From NCBI RefSeq assembly GCF_000242635.2, contig NC_017770.1:4662669-4726668 (forward strand): 64,000 nt of DNA. Reading direction: 5' to 3'. Numbering within the stretch: position 1 is the first letter of the stretch; each line of letters starts with the position of its first letter. This DNA comes from Solitalea canadensis DSM 3403 (lineage in GTDB: Bacteria; Bacteroidota; Bacteroidia; Sphingobacteriales; Sphingobacteriaceae). The translations under genes and the position numbers were made by a program. This document shows, in pieces, positions 50,796 through 61,020 of the stretch. The notes under the pieces were generated by a model. That model was not told where the DNA came from, did no database searches, and saw nothing but the letters and a program-made list of their open reading frames with translations.

Positions 50796-53090
50796 ATGAA
50801 AGCTAAGTTTCTATCATTCATATTTATACTCTTCTCTCTTGTTGGTCTTACGGAAAATGTAAATGCTAATGCAGTTTCAAATTTATCCGGACGGGTAACA
50901 GATAAAAAAACCGGGCAGCCAATTGCGGGCGCCGTAGTTAGTGTTTCTGCATTGCGTGTAGGCGTTTCGACCAATTCGAATGGAGAATATTCATTGCCCA
51001 ATCTTCCTAAAAAGAAGTTAATGATTGATGTAAGCCAGTTGGGCTATAAAACAATTACTCAAGCAATAGATATTTCAACAACAGTCATAGTAAATTTTGA
51101 AATGGAAATTTCAGTGATTGAGGCGAATGAAGTTGTGGTAACTGGCTCTCCTATTTTGGGTAAAAACTCAAGAAATAGTACACCAATAGAAGTTGTTTCA
51201 AGAAAAGAAATTACACAAAGTGGAGCTACGAATATTGTTGACGCTTTAAGTAAGGTTCCGGGAGTATCGCAAGTTACCACAGGTGGGGCTATTTCAAAGC
51301 CGGTTATCAGAGGGCTGAGTTATAACCGCGTGGTTACCTTAAGCAATGATGTTAAACAAGAAGGTCAACAATGGGGAGATGAGCACGGGATTGAGATCGA
51401 CCAATATGCTGCGGCAAAAGTGGAGGTATTAAGGGGGCCGGCAAGTTTATTCTATGGTTCAGACGCATTGGGAGGTGTTATTAATATTATTGATCCCGTT
51501 GTTACTACACATGGAAATATAAAAGGGCAATTCAATACTAATTATTCGCTTAATAACGGTTTAACAGCTAATAATATCCAATTTGAAGGTAACACAAACG
51601 GTTTTGTTTACCGCCTAAACGGCACCTATAAAAACGCCATGTCCTATAAAACACCTACGGAACGTGTCTATAACAGTGCTTTTAAAGAGGATGATTTAAG
51701 TGCTATGGTTGGCATGAATAAGTCGTGGGGATTTGCTCATTTAACTTATTCACGTTTTAATACAAAATTAGGGTTAACCGAAGGTGAACGTGATGATAAT
51801 GGAAGTTTTGTTGATGGAGAAGGAAATCCGGTTTCTGCGGATGATCTTAAAAGCAGATCTATGTTTTTGCCATTTCAGCATATTACTCACCAGAAATTGG
51901 CCTTAAATACTAACATTTCGCTTGGTAAGGGATTTTTGAAAACTACCCTTGGTTTCCAGAATAACCAACGGAAAGAATTAGAGGAATCAGCAACTGATCC
52001 TGCCACTTATTTTTATCTCAACACCTATTCATTGGATAGCAAATACTATTTCCCAGAATATAATGGATGGGCACCTGTAGTTGGTATTTCAGGTACCATA
52101 CAAAATAATGAGAATAAAGGGGAAGAAGCATTAATCCCTGCTTATGACATGTATTCGGCTGGTATTTTTGCTTATGTTAAGAAAGAATGGGAGCGATTAA
52201 GTTTTGATGCCGGGGTACGGTTTGATAACCGCAAACTAAACGGAAAACAAGAGTTTCAGTTTAATGAGTTTAGTAATAATTTTTCGAATATATCAGGATC
52301 TGTGGGTATGACGTATCAACTTACGGATGCACTTAACTTTAAAGCAAATATTGGGCGTGGATTCCGCGCTCCTAATATTGCAGAATTAAGTGCAGATGGA
52401 GTTCATGAAGGGGCCTTCCGTTACGAAATCGGAAATACAAATCTTAATCAGGAAACCAGTACACAGTTTGATGCTTCTTTGGACTGGGAAGGTAAATACT
52501 TTAGTGCAGGGTTAAACAGCTATTATAATCTCATAAACGATTATATCTATTATCAAAATACCAATAACGAAGAAATAGAAGTTGATGGCGGTTTTTATCC
52601 AGTTTATCGTTATGTACAGGGAAATTCATCAATTCGTGGGTTAGAGGTTAGTTTTGATGTACACCCGGTTAATGCATTGCATTTTGAAAACTCATTTGCT
52701 TATACCCGTGGCACAAATAATGACGCTAAAACTGATCTTCCATTCATTCCACAAGCAAAAATGATTAATACCCTTCGATATAATTTCGACAATAAAAAAG
52801 ATGCATTAATATCGAACTTGTTTGCAAGCGTTGGGTTAGAGACCAGTTTTAAGCAAGATAAGGTAGATCCTTTCGAAACAACCTCTAGCGGTTATACAAT
52901 ATTAAATGCTTCTGTTGGTGCTTCTTTGCGAAGTAAAACAGGACGTGAAGTCCTTACTGTATTTGTTAACGGAAAGAACCTTACGGATAAAAATTATATT
53001 GACCACTTAAGTCGCTTCAAAGAAATAGGTGTTTCAAATATTGGAAGAAATATCACTTTTGGAGTTTCTGTTCCGTTCTCAAACAATTGA
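50796..53090 (+). CDS. TonB-dependent outer-membrane receptor
   Basis: A protein of 764 residues from ATG 50796, which yields a signal peptide ending NVNA; the longer frame to 50712 adds 28 unlikely residues. Order: a CarboxypepD-like domain (about 30-110, GRVTDKKTGQPIAGAVVSVS), a plug domain (about 130-240, IVDALSKVPGVSQVT, then VEVLRGPASLFYGSDALGGVINII), and a long beta-barrel to the end. The motif EGQQWGDEHGIEIDQ in the plug resembles metal-type receptors. It should take up a metal or metallophore with TonB energy; the exact substrate is unknown. It has a strong terminator. Confidence 0.93.
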   Translation: MKAKFLSFIFILFSLVGLTENVNANAVSNLSGRVTDKKTGQPIAGAVVSVSALRVGVSTNSNGEYSLPNLPKKKLMIDVSQLGYKTITQAIDISTTVIVNFEMEISVIEANEVVVTGSPILGKNSRNSTPIEVVSRKEITQSGATNIVDALSKVPGVSQVTTGGAISKPVIRGLSYNRVVTLSNDVKQEGQQWGDEHGIEIDQYAAAKVEVLRGPASLFYGSDALGGVINIIDPVVTTHGNIKGQFNTNYSLNNGLTANNIQFEGNTNGFVYRLNGTYKNAMSYKTPTERVYNSAFKEDDLSAMVGMNKSWGFAHLTYSRFNTKLGLTEGERDDNGSFVDGEGNPVSADDLKSRSMFLPFQHITHQKLALNTNISLGKGFLKTTLGFQNNQRKELEESATDPATYFYLNTYSLDSKYYFPEYNGWAPVVGISGTIQNNENKGEEALIPAYDMYSAGIFAYVKKEWERLSFDAGVRFDNRKLNGKQEFQFNEFSNNFSNISGSVGMTYQLTDALNFKANIGRGFRAPNIAELSADGVHEGAFRYEIGNTNLNQETSTQFDASLDWEGKYFSAGLNSYYNLINDYIYYQNTNNEEIEVDGGFYPVYRYVQGNSSIRGLEVSFDVHPVNALHFENSFAYTRGTNNDAKTDLPFIPQAKMINTLRYNFDNKKDALISNLFASVGLETSFKQDKVDPFETTSSGYTILNASVGASLRSKTGREVLTVFVNGKNLTDKNYIDHLSRFKEIGVSNIGRNITFGVSVPFSNN

Positions 53091-53124
53091 TAATTAAAGA
53101 ATAATACTAATTTTTGTAGTCGAT

Positions 53125-53154
53125 AAAAGCCCTTCGTTTTTCGAAGGGCTTTTT
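53125..53154 (+). terminator. Terminator of the TonB receptor gene
   Basis: AAAAGCCCTTCG (53125-53136) pairs perfectly with CGAAGGGCTTTT (53142-53153). Confidence 0.88.
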
Positions 53155-53394
53155 AGTTGGGTGTTATTTCTTAATCTCCGTTTTTTTAATTTAAATTTAA
53201 TTAACATTCATATTAGTAATTATTATAGCCAGTTATGAAATTACGATTAACCTTAATTTAATTAACTTTAGATTGTATACTAAAAATATTACAAGTATTT
53301 ATTCCGGATTACAAGGCATTTTAGTATATTTATTGGTAACGCTCTCGGTAATTGTTTTTTAATTGACAAAGTCCGAATCTCAACCAATTTCAAA
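53155..53394. other. AT-rich intergenic region
   Basis: About 240 bases, part of a 304-base gene-free stretch, very AT-rich, before the aspartyl protease gene. It probably holds that gene's promoter. I see no RNA gene or frame. Confidence 0.45.
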
Positions 53395-54660
53395 ATGATT
53401 TGTTACCCTAACATATCATTTCATCTATCAACGTTCTCAAAGAGTTTACTGTTGAGTGTGGCACTGCTTTTTTGCAGTTTTCATGCATTCTCCCAATATC
53501 AGTTCAGAATAACAGAAGGTAAAAAAGGTCAGATAAATATGCCTTTTGAATTTCAACGCAATCTGATCATTCTTCCTGTATACATAAACGATCACGGACC
53601 ATATAACTTTATTCTGGATAGTGGTGTAAGCATTATGCTGATTACTAATCCGGCTTTAAAAGACTCCCTTAATTTGCAATTAGGCCGAAATGTTACCATA
53701 AAAGGTTTGGGAGAAGGGGATGATCTTACGGCACAGATCGTTACCGGAATAAAGATGAAGATCGGTAAAACCCAATGCACTAATATGGCCGGAGCTATCA
53801 TTCCAAAGGATGTGTTGGACTTATCTGCTTATGTGGGAATGCCGATTTATGGAATAATTGGATTTGATTTCTTTAACAGCTTTGTAGTAAGAATAAATTA
53901 CGTAAGCCAGTTAATTACTGTTTATGATACAAGTGATTTTAAGCAACCTCGTAAATGCAAACCAATTCCACTCATTATCGAAAATCAACGTGCTTACGTG
54001 ATTGCTGAAGTGACTATGAATGATACAAAAATAGTAAAAACTAAATTAATCATCGATACCGGTGCTGGTCATCCTGTTTCATTAGAGCCTTCATCGAACC
54101 CGGATATTAAGGTTCCGGATTCAACATTGGATGCTTACTTGGGAAGAGGGTTAAGCGGACCTATCGACGGACATATTGGTCGGATCAAACATCTTGCTTT
54201 TAGCGATATTGAAGTTAAAAATGTGATTACATCGTTTCCGAACTATTCTGATGTTGGGGCAAAAATAACTAACAATAATAACCGAAATGGAAATATCGGG
54301 AATGACCTGTTGAAACGATTTACTGTAACTTTCGATTATTCGAGAGGAAGAATGTTCTTAAAACCAAACGTATATTTCAATATGCCATTTGAACATGATA
54401 TGAGCGGACTGGAGCTTGCTTCTGATCCGACGGTAAAACGATACTTCATTTCATTGGTTCAGCCTGGTTCTCCAGCTGATCAGGCGGGTTTGCAAAAAGA
54501 TGATGAAATTATTTCTATTAACTTAAAACCTGTGTCAGAAATGCCTGTTTCTGAGATTGATGGTTTATTACGTTCAAAAGATAATCGTGGATTATTGATC
54601 CAGTATCATCGTAAGAACACCACCAATTACGTTGTACTTACGCTTAAGCGTAGAGTTTAG
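53395..54660 (+). CDS. Secreted tandem retropepsin-like aspartyl protease with PDZ domain
   Basis: A 421-residue protein with an N-terminal signal peptide (ending HAFSQ). It has two retropepsin-like halves with the active motifs D75 in LDSG and D221 in IDTG, so both catalytic aspartates are on one chain. A PDZ domain follows at about 335-415 (LVQPGSPADQAGLQKDDEIIS). Such single-chain retropepsins with PDZ occur in Bacteroidota and are probably periplasmic peptidases. Substrates are unknown. The metzincin gene lies 137 bp downstream. Confidence 0.88.
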   Translation: MICYPNISFHLSTFSKSLLLSVALLFCSFHAFSQYQFRITEGKKGQINMPFEFQRNLIILPVYINDHGPYNFILDSGVSIMLITNPALKDSLNLQLGRNVTIKGLGEGDDLTAQIVTGIKMKIGKTQCTNMAGAIIPKDVLDLSAYVGMPIYGIIGFDFFNSFVVRINYVSQLITVYDTSDFKQPRKCKPIPLIIENQRAYVIAEVTMNDTKIVKTKLIIDTGAGHPVSLEPSSNPDIKVPDSTLDAYLGRGLSGPIDGHIGRIKHLAFSDIEVKNVITSFPNYSDVGAKITNNNNRNGNIGNDLLKRFTVTFDYSRGRMFLKPNVYFNMPFEHDMSGLELASDPTVKRYFISLVQPGSPADQAGLQKDDEIISINLKPVSEMPVSEIDGLLRSKDNRGLLIQYHRKNTTNYVVLTLKRRV

Positions 54661-54797
54661 GCAGTCAATTCTCCTCGAATCTTCCCCCTTTTTGCAGCAG
54701 GGTAATTGTAAAAACTCTGTTGTTCTTAGCCTTTTCACAAATTAATTCAGCTGAAGGTGTAGTTTTGCTTCAACCTTAACAAAAGAAAAATTAGAAA

Positions 54798-57290
54798 ATG
54801 TTTATTCAATCACAGAAGTTAAAGCTGGCTGGAATGCTATTGCTTGCAGGTACTTTTATTGCACCTGCACAGGCTCAGCAAAAAAAAGCTCCGCAAGGTA
54901 TGCCTGCAGGTGCTCCTTCGCCTATGCCAGGACAAGGTGGGCAGCAGAAGCAAGGAATCCGCCCATATTCAGAAGTTATTACAGCAAAAGCGGTATCAGA
55001 CAAAGGTCTTTTTACGGTTCATAAAGTTGATGATCGTTATTTTTATGAGATTCCTGATTCATTAATGAATCGTGATCTGTTATTAGTAACCCGTACAGTT
55101 AAAACGGCTAACGGTCTTGGCTACGGAGGGGAAATCCTTGATTCAAAAGTTCTCCGTTTTGAGAAGTATGATAAAAAGAAAGTATTTCTGAGAGAGATTT
55201 CTTACGATGTAGTGGTTGATAAGAACTCAGATATGTATCAATCGGTACAAAACTCAAACGTTCAGCCTATCATTTCGAGCTTTGATGTCAAGGCATTAGC
55301 GAAAGATTCTGCTGGGGTAGTAATTGATATTACTGACCTGTTTGCAAAAGATAATTCTTCGTTCTCATTCCCTGAAAACTTACGTAAAAAATACCGTATC
55401 TCTGGTGCTGATGATAGCCGTTCATACATTAGCAGTATAAAAAGTTATCCGATTAATATCGAAGTTAAAAACGTATTTACCTATCGTATCACTGCTTCAA
55501 ATCCGATGGAAACCGGAGGTGTTGCAACGGTAGAAGTTAATAACTCCATGTTATTATTGCCTCAGCAACCAATGATGCCACGTTACTTCGACAATCGTGT
55601 AGGGTATTTTGCACAAAGCCAGGTAGATTACAGTTCTGAGGAACAACAGGCAGGAAAAACAACCTACGTTCGTCGCTGGAGATTGGAGCCTAAAGATATG
55701 GAGGCTTATAAACGCGGTGAGTTAGTGGAGCCAAAGAAACAGATCGTTTATTACTTAGATCCGGCTACGCCTGCTAAATGGCGTCCCTATTTAATCGCAG
55801 GTGTGAACGATTGGAACAAAGCGTTTGAAGAAGCAGGCTTTAAAAATGCAATTGTTTGTAAAGAAGCACCAACTCCGGAGCAAGACCCGGAATTTAGTAC
55901 TGAGGATGCTCGTTATTCAGTTATTCGTTATTTCGCTTCTGATATTCCTAATGCTTATGGACCGCACGTTGCCGATCCGCGTTCAGGAGAGATTATTGAA
56001 AGTCATATCGGATGGTACCACAACGTTATGAAATTGGTTCGTAACTGGTTCTTCATCCAAACAGCAGCAGTTAACCCTGAAGCACGTACCATGAAGTTTA
56101 AAGATGAAGTAATGGGACAATTAATCCGCTTCGTTTCTTCTCATGAGGTTGGCCATACCTTAGGTTTACGTCATAATTTCGGTTCAAGCTTCGCTTACCC
56201 TGTTGACTCATTGCGTTCAGCGTCATTTACCAAGAAGATGGGTACAGCTCCATCAATTATGGATTATGCTCGTTTTAACTATGTAGCTCAACCTGAAGAT
56301 AAAGATGTTTATTTATATCCGGCAATTGGTGTTTACGATCGTTATGCAATTGATTGGGGTTATCGTGTACTTCCGGATGTTAAGTCTCCAAAAGACGAAG
56401 AAGCTATCCTCAATAAAATGATCGTTAAGCATTCAGGCGATCCTATGTATTTCTTTGGAACAGAGATGAATCCGGCTGATCCTCGCTCACAAAATGAGGA
56501 TTTAGGAAACGATGCGGTAAAAGCGAGTGCTTATGGGATCAAAAACTTGAAAAGAGTATTACCTAATCTAACCAAATGGACCTATGAAGAAGGCAAGGAT
56601 TATGGTGATCTAAAAGATATGTATGCTGAATTAACTAATCAATGGAGTCGTTACATGGGTCATGTGGCTAAAAACATTGGTGGAGTATACGAAACACCTA
56701 AATCTTACGATGAAAAGGGAGATGTATATGTTCCAGTATCCAAAGAGATGCAGAAGAAAGCAATAGCATTTTTGAATGAACAAGCCTTAACAACTCCAAC
56801 CTGGTTAATTGATCAGAATATTCTTCGCAAATTCGACCAGTCGGGTGTGGTAGATCGTATTCGTTCGTTCCAAACTAACGTTTTGAATAATATGCTTGGT
56901 GTAGATAAATTAAGTAGAATTATTGAGTTTGAAACAACCAATCCGGCTACAGCTTATAGCTCAGCTGAGTTCTTGAGTGATGTTAGAAAAGGAGTATGGT
57001 CAGAATTAGCTACTGGTAAGAACATTGATACTTACCGCCGTAACTTGCAACGAGCATACATTGAGCGATTTGCTGCATTGCTAACACCTCCAGCCAATCA
57101 GGATGCTTTACCTCCAAACATGCGTCGTCCTGATCAAACATTGACTGATATTCGCCCGATTGCTAAAACTGAATTGAAGACTATTCAGCGTCAGATATTA
57201 GCAGCGATGCCTAAATATACTGCAACAAACAAGGCTCATTTAGAAGACTTGTCACAGCGTATCAAAGAAATCTTGAACCCTAAAGGATAA
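54798..57290 (+). CDS. Secreted zinc metalloprotease (metzincin, DUF5117/DUF4953 type)
   Basis: An 830-residue protein with a signal peptide (1-26, ending AQAQ) and a Gln/Pro/Gly-rich spacer. The zinc motif is HEVGHTLGLRH at 449-459 (H449, E450, H453, H459), with a Met-turn SIMDYARF near 486-493. It is a metzincin that should cleave extracellular or periplasmic proteins. The N-terminal beta-rich region (about 55-300) corresponds to the DUF5117 domain that usually precedes this peptidase. Together with the retropepsin upstream it suggests a small secreted-protease group. Confidence 0.92.
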   Translation: MFIQSQKLKLAGMLLLAGTFIAPAQAQQKKAPQGMPAGAPSPMPGQGGQQKQGIRPYSEVITAKAVSDKGLFTVHKVDDRYFYEIPDSLMNRDLLLVTRTVKTANGLGYGGEILDSKVLRFEKYDKKKVFLREISYDVVVDKNSDMYQSVQNSNVQPIISSFDVKALAKDSAGVVIDITDLFAKDNSSFSFPENLRKKYRISGADDSRSYISSIKSYPINIEVKNVFTYRITASNPMETGGVATVEVNNSMLLLPQQPMMPRYFDNRVGYFAQSQVDYSSEEQQAGKTTYVRRWRLEPKDMEAYKRGELVEPKKQIVYYLDPATPAKWRPYLIAGVNDWNKAFEEAGFKNAIVCKEAPTPEQDPEFSTEDARYSVIRYFASDIPNAYGPHVADPRSGEIIESHIGWYHNVMKLVRNWFFIQTAAVNPEARTMKFKDEVMGQLIRFVSSHEVGHTLGLRHNFGSSFAYPVDSLRSASFTKKMGTAPSIMDYARFNYVAQPEDKDVYLYPAIGVYDRYAIDWGYRVLPDVKSPKDEEAILNKMIVKHSGDPMYFFGTEMNPADPRSQNEDLGNDAVKASAYGIKNLKRVLPNLTKWTYEEGKDYGDLKDMYAELTNQWSRYMGHVAKNIGGVYETPKSYDEKGDVYVPVSKEMQKKAIAFLNEQALTTPTWLIDQNILRKFDQSGVVDRIRSFQTNVLNNMLGVDKLSRIIEFETTNPATAYSSAEFLSDVRKGVWSELATGKNIDTYRRNLQRAYIERFAALLTPPANQDALPPNMRRPDQTLTDIRPIAKTELKTIQRQILAAMPKYTATNKAHLEDLSQRIKEILNPKG

Positions 57291-57295
57291 TATGA

Positions 57296-57330
57296 AAGGG
57301 GTTGAGCATCTGCTCGACCCCTTCTTATTT
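57296..57330. terminator. Shared terminator of metzincin and anmK genes
   Basis: AAGGGGTTGAGCA (57296-57308) pairs with TGCTCGACCCCTT (57311-57323) with one wobble. Confidence 0.8.
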
Positions 57331-58533
57331 ATCAGGGAATGATATTTTTCCCATGGTAACTTTCGGTATTTCTCTGGCAGGATTGCCAAATAATGAATCT
57401 TCTTTTCCTGCTACCAGTTCATTTGCTAATACTGCAAATAAAACAGCTTCTTTTGCATCCGGAGTAATTCCCAATTCTTCAGTTGAATGAAAAATACAGT
57501 TTGGCAGTTCAACTTGAATTCTCCTCATTAATTCCTTATTATGAATGCCACCACCACTTGAATAAACATGTAAGGGCTTTTCTTCTTCAAAACAACTCTT
57601 AATAGAGGTAATGATCGAGTCGGCCGAAAGTTGTGTTAAGGTGCTTAGTAAGTCTTCAGGGTTTATGTGTTGATTTTTGCTTTCTTGTAAAGCTTTTTCA
57701 ACGTAAGCAACGCTAAACAGTTCTGGTCCTGTTGATTTTGGGAAATCTTCAACAAAGAAAGAATGACTTTTCAGCTCTTTCAGTAATTCAATATTAACCT
57801 TTCCGGAACGTGCAATTTCTCCATCTTTATCATACGTATACTGAGGGTAAAACTTCCTGACAAACACATCAATCAATGTATTGCCTGGACCCACATCCGT
57901 TGAAAACACCTTGTCGGGATCCAAATCAGCTGACAGATAAGTGAAATTAGCAATGCCACCAATATTCAACATAATGCGTTCCTCTCCCCGTTTTGAAAAA
58001 ATCAGGTAATCCCCATATACTGCCAGGGGGGCTCCTTCCCCTCCTGATGCAATATGTTTTTGCCGAAAATCACTTACAGTTATAATTCCTGTTTTTACTG
58101 CCAGATGATCCCCATCGCCAATTTGTAACGTACTGTTACCAAAGTTGCTTTGTTGATGTAATCTTTTTGGGGCATGGAGAACAGTTTGTCCATGACTGGC
58201 AATCAGGTCAATAGAATCAGGTGTTATCTGCCATTTTTTTAAACATTCATTTATCAAATGCCCGTGCTGCAAAGCAATCCATGGGTTTAATAAACATAAA
58301 TCCTGAAAGTTGATCTGTTCTTTAGCAAATATCTTTCGTACCTCAGCTTTTAAGCTGTCATTAAACGGCTCTGTTTCAAATTTCAGAATCTTGACCTCTG
58401 TTTCAGGCCCCGAATTGGTGATTCTGCACAGAGCTACATCTAATCCATCTAATGATGTTCCGGACATTAAGCCAATGATCAGGCGTTCCTTTTTATTAGC
58501 GATCTTGTATAGTTTTTCGATTTGACTATGCAT
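57325..58533 (-). CDS. anmK: Anhydro-N-acetylmuramic acid kinase
   Basis: A 402-residue kinase that phosphorylates and opens 1,6-anhydro-MurNAc during peptidoglycan recycling. The nucleotide-binding start LMSGTSLDGLDVAL (about 22-35) and the later TDVGPGNTLIDVFVRK are both diagnostic. It is slightly longer than E. coli AnmK (369). It is divergent from nagB, and the two plus nagX form an amino-sugar recycling neighbourhood. Its stop lies within the terminator shared with the metzincin gene. Confidence 0.95.
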   Translation of the reverse strand: MHSQIEKLYKIANKKERLIIGLMSGTSLDGLDVALCRITNSGPETEVKILKFETEPFNDSLKAEVRKIFAKEQINFQDLCLLNPWIALQHGHLINECLKKWQITPDSIDLIASHGQTVLHAPKRLHQQSNFGNSTLQIGDGDHLAVKTGIITVSDFRQKHIASGGEGAPLAVYGDYLIFSKRGEERIMLNIGGIANFTYLSADLDPDKVFSTDVGPGNTLIDVFVRKFYPQYTYDKDGEIARSGKVNIELLKELKSHSFFVEDFPKSTGPELFSVAYVEKALQESKNQHINPEDLLSTLTQLSADSIITSIKSCFEEEKPLHVYSSGGGIHNKELMRRIQVELPNCIFHSTEELGITPDAKEAVLFAVLANELVAGKEDSLFGNPAREIPKVTMGKISFPDK

Positions 58534-58871
58534 TGCTTACATTGCTGAGTGAAAAGGTAAATGTAATTACAAATTATTGGAGGTTCCATGATTAAAAATA
58601 TATTTCAGTTTGTTTAAATTAAAACGCTAGGATGATATTAATCAGTCAATATTAGTTTCAGAGATACTACAATTGATTTGATGTGCTATTATAAGGAAAA
58701 CGTTGAATAGAGTATTAAAACACGATTTTCCTTCAAGTCATCAAACAAAATTACTTGATATGTGGATTGTCCGGAGTAATAAAATGAGCTTTTGTATTAG
58801 TGTACTTTTTACACTTTTAAATTTTTTTTAATAAGTTGTTTTTAAATTTCTCTTTATAGAAAATAAAAGCC
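58534..58871. other. AT-rich divergent promoter region of anmK and nagB
   Basis: About 340 AT-rich bases between divergent genes, presumably holding both promoters. I see no RNA gene, coding frame or clear operator palindrome. Confidence 0.45.
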
Positions 58872-58879
58872 TATTTTTG
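58872..58879 (+). promoter_or_regulatory. -7 box upstream of nagB
   Basis: TATTTTTG fits TAnnTTTG, 27 bp before TTG 58906 and 75 bp before the preferred ATG 58954. Confidence 0.4.
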
Positions 58880-58953
58880 AATCCGGTAAAAAAAGCAATA
58901 ATAGCTTGCCAAAAATCTACACTTTGGCCAATTTATTTAACGAATATTCAAAT

Positions 58954-60885
58954 ATGACTTATAGTTCAGCAAATCAGGGAAGAGCACGATTTGAGCGGAT
59001 TCCTACCAAGATTTTCAACAATTCGCAGATTGCTTCAGCAGCCGTTGCCAAAGAGATTGCCGACTTGATCCGTCAGCGTCAGCAAGAAGGTAGAAGTGTT
59101 GTATTAGGGCTTGCTACAGGCTCTACCCCAATCAAAGTTTACAAAGAATTAATTCGTTTACATAAAGAAGAAGGCTTAAGCTTTTCAAATGTTTACTCAT
59201 TTAACCTGGATGAGTATTACCCAATGCAACCTGACTCTGTTCATAGCTATGTACGCTTTATGGAAGAGCAGTTGTTTAATCATGTAGATATCCCGAAAGG
59301 AAACTATAATATCCCTAATGGTACGCTTGCTCAGGATCAGATCGCAGCATTCTGTGGTGATTATGAACAAAAAATTGAAGATTTAGGCGGCCTCGATTTC
59401 CAGTTATTAGGTATTGGAGGAAACGGTCACATTGGTTTTAATGAGCCCGGATCACTTGAAAACTCAAGAACTCGCTTAATCACTCTTGACCATGTTACGC
59501 GTGCTGCAGCTGCAGGTGAATTTCAGGGTTTAAGAAATGTGCCGCGCAAAGCAATTACAACAGGTATTTCAACCATTATGAAAGCTCGTCGTATTGTATT
59601 GATGGGTTGGGGTGAAGGAAAATCGCAAATTGTTGCCAGTGCAGTTGAAGGCCCGATTACTGATCAGGTTCCTGCTTCTTACCTGCAATTACATTCTAAT
59701 ACTACATTTGTAATTGATGAGGCTTGTTCAAGCGAGTTAACTAAAATTAAAACTCCTTGGTTGGTCGACAGTGTTGAATGGGACAATGCAATGACTAAAA
59801 AAGCAGTTTGTCACTTAGCATTAACCTTAGGCAAATCTATTTTAAAACTAACTGATAAAGATTATAACGATAATGGTATGGGTGATCTTTTATCGAAATA
59901 CGGTAAAGGACACGATCTAAATATTGATGTATTTAATCAATTACAACATACTATTACCGGTTGGCCAGGTGGAAAACCCAAAGCGGATGACACTACACGT
60001 CCTGAACGTGCTGAGCCTGCAAGAAAGCGTGTAATTATTTTCTCTCCACACCCTGATGATGATATCATCTCAATGGGAGGAACCTTCCAACGTTTGCACG
60101 ATCAGGGACACGATGTACATGTGGGTTACCAAACATCAGGAAACATTGCCGTAGCAGATGATGAAGCACTTCGATTTGCGGAATTTGTGGTAAACTTTAA
60201 CAACAAATTTGGCTTTGATAATACAAATGCCGGTAAAATTTACAGCGATATTTCATCTTATTTAAAAGCCAAAAAAACAGCACAAATCGATCCGCAAGAA
60301 CTACGTCAGATCAAAGGAATGATGCGTGTAGGTGAGGCAAAAGCGACTTGTCGTTTTGTGGGAATTCCTGAAGAAAATGCTCACTTCATGAATTTACCTT
60401 TCTATGAAACCGGTGCTGTTCAGAAAAACCCTCCTACCGATGCTGATATTAATATCACCATGGACTTAATCAAGTCTATTAAACCACAACAGATTTTTGC
60501 TGCCGGCGACTTAGCTGATCCGCATGGTACACACAAAGTTTGTTTGGATGTTATTTTTGAAGCATTAAGACGTTTAAAAGCAGATCCTGCGAATGCAGAG
60601 TGGATTAAAGATTGTTGGTTATGGTTATATCGCGGAGCTTGGGCTGAGTGGGATATTCATGAAATCGAAATGGCTGTTCCGATGAGTCCTGAACAAGTGC
60701 TTATCAAGCGTTTCGGAATCTGGAAGCACCAATCACAAAAAGATGGTGTTGTGTTCCAGGGACAAGATGCCCGTGAGTTCTGGCAACGCGCAGAAGAGCG
60801 TAACAGCGCCACCGCTCAATTATATAATCAGTTAGGTTTAGCTGATTATGCAGCGATGGAAGCCTTTGTAAGATGGCATTATTAA
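58954..60885 (+). CDS. nagB: Glucosamine-6-phosphate deaminase fused to a PIG-L/LmbE deacetylase domain
   Basis: A protein of 643 residues from ATG 58954 (TTG 58906 gives 16 more). The N-terminal half is NagB, converting glucosamine-6-P to fructose-6-P: LGLATGSTPIKVYKEL, FNLDEYYP and GIGGNGHIGFNEPGS are its active-site loops. The C-terminal half is a PIG-L-type deacetylase with HPDDD (SPHPDDDIISMGG) and a zinc-type DPHGTHK. One chain may thus deacetylate and deaminate amino sugars; the true role of the second domain is uncertain. The fusion is common in Bacteroidota. It feeds anmK/nagX sugar recycling into glycolysis. Confidence 0.95.
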   Translation: MTYSSANQGRARFERIPTKIFNNSQIASAAVAKEIADLIRQRQQEGRSVVLGLATGSTPIKVYKELIRLHKEEGLSFSNVYSFNLDEYYPMQPDSVHSYVRFMEEQLFNHVDIPKGNYNIPNGTLAQDQIAAFCGDYEQKIEDLGGLDFQLLGIGGNGHIGFNEPGSLENSRTRLITLDHVTRAAAAGEFQGLRNVPRKAITTGISTIMKARRIVLMGWGEGKSQIVASAVEGPITDQVPASYLQLHSNTTFVIDEACSSELTKIKTPWLVDSVEWDNAMTKKAVCHLALTLGKSILKLTDKDYNDNGMGDLLSKYGKGHDLNIDVFNQLQHTITGWPGGKPKADDTTRPERAEPARKRVIIFSPHPDDDIISMGGTFQRLHDQGHDVHVGYQTSGNIAVADDEALRFAEFVVNFNNKFGFDNTNAGKIYSDISSYLKAKKTAQIDPQELRQIKGMMRVGEAKATCRFVGIPEENAHFMNLPFYETGAVQKNPPTDADINITMDLIKSIKPQQIFAAGDLADPHGTHKVCLDVIFEALRRLKADPANAEWIKDCWLWLYRGAWAEWDIHEIEMAVPMSPEQVLIKRFGIWKHQSQKDGVVFQGQDAREFWQRAEERNSATAQLYNQLGLADYAAMEAFVRWHY

Positions 60886-60913
60886 GAGTTTATGTAAACA
60901 AGATTTATATTCC

Positions 60914-60946
60914 AATGCCCTCGTTGTTATAACGAGGGCATTTTTA
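60914..60946 (+). terminator. Terminator of nagB
   Basis: A perfect 12-bp stem (60914-60925 with 60931-60942), then a T run. Confidence 0.88.
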
Positions 60947-61020
60947 ATGTTAATTAATTGTTTTATTATTAACCAATTGGTTATTATTGATAAAAATTTA
61001 TAATTATAATTTCAAAGACA

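Noticed and set aside
58534-58953. A small gene in the anmK-nagB gap
   Set aside because: Only short AT-driven frames with no good start or composition.
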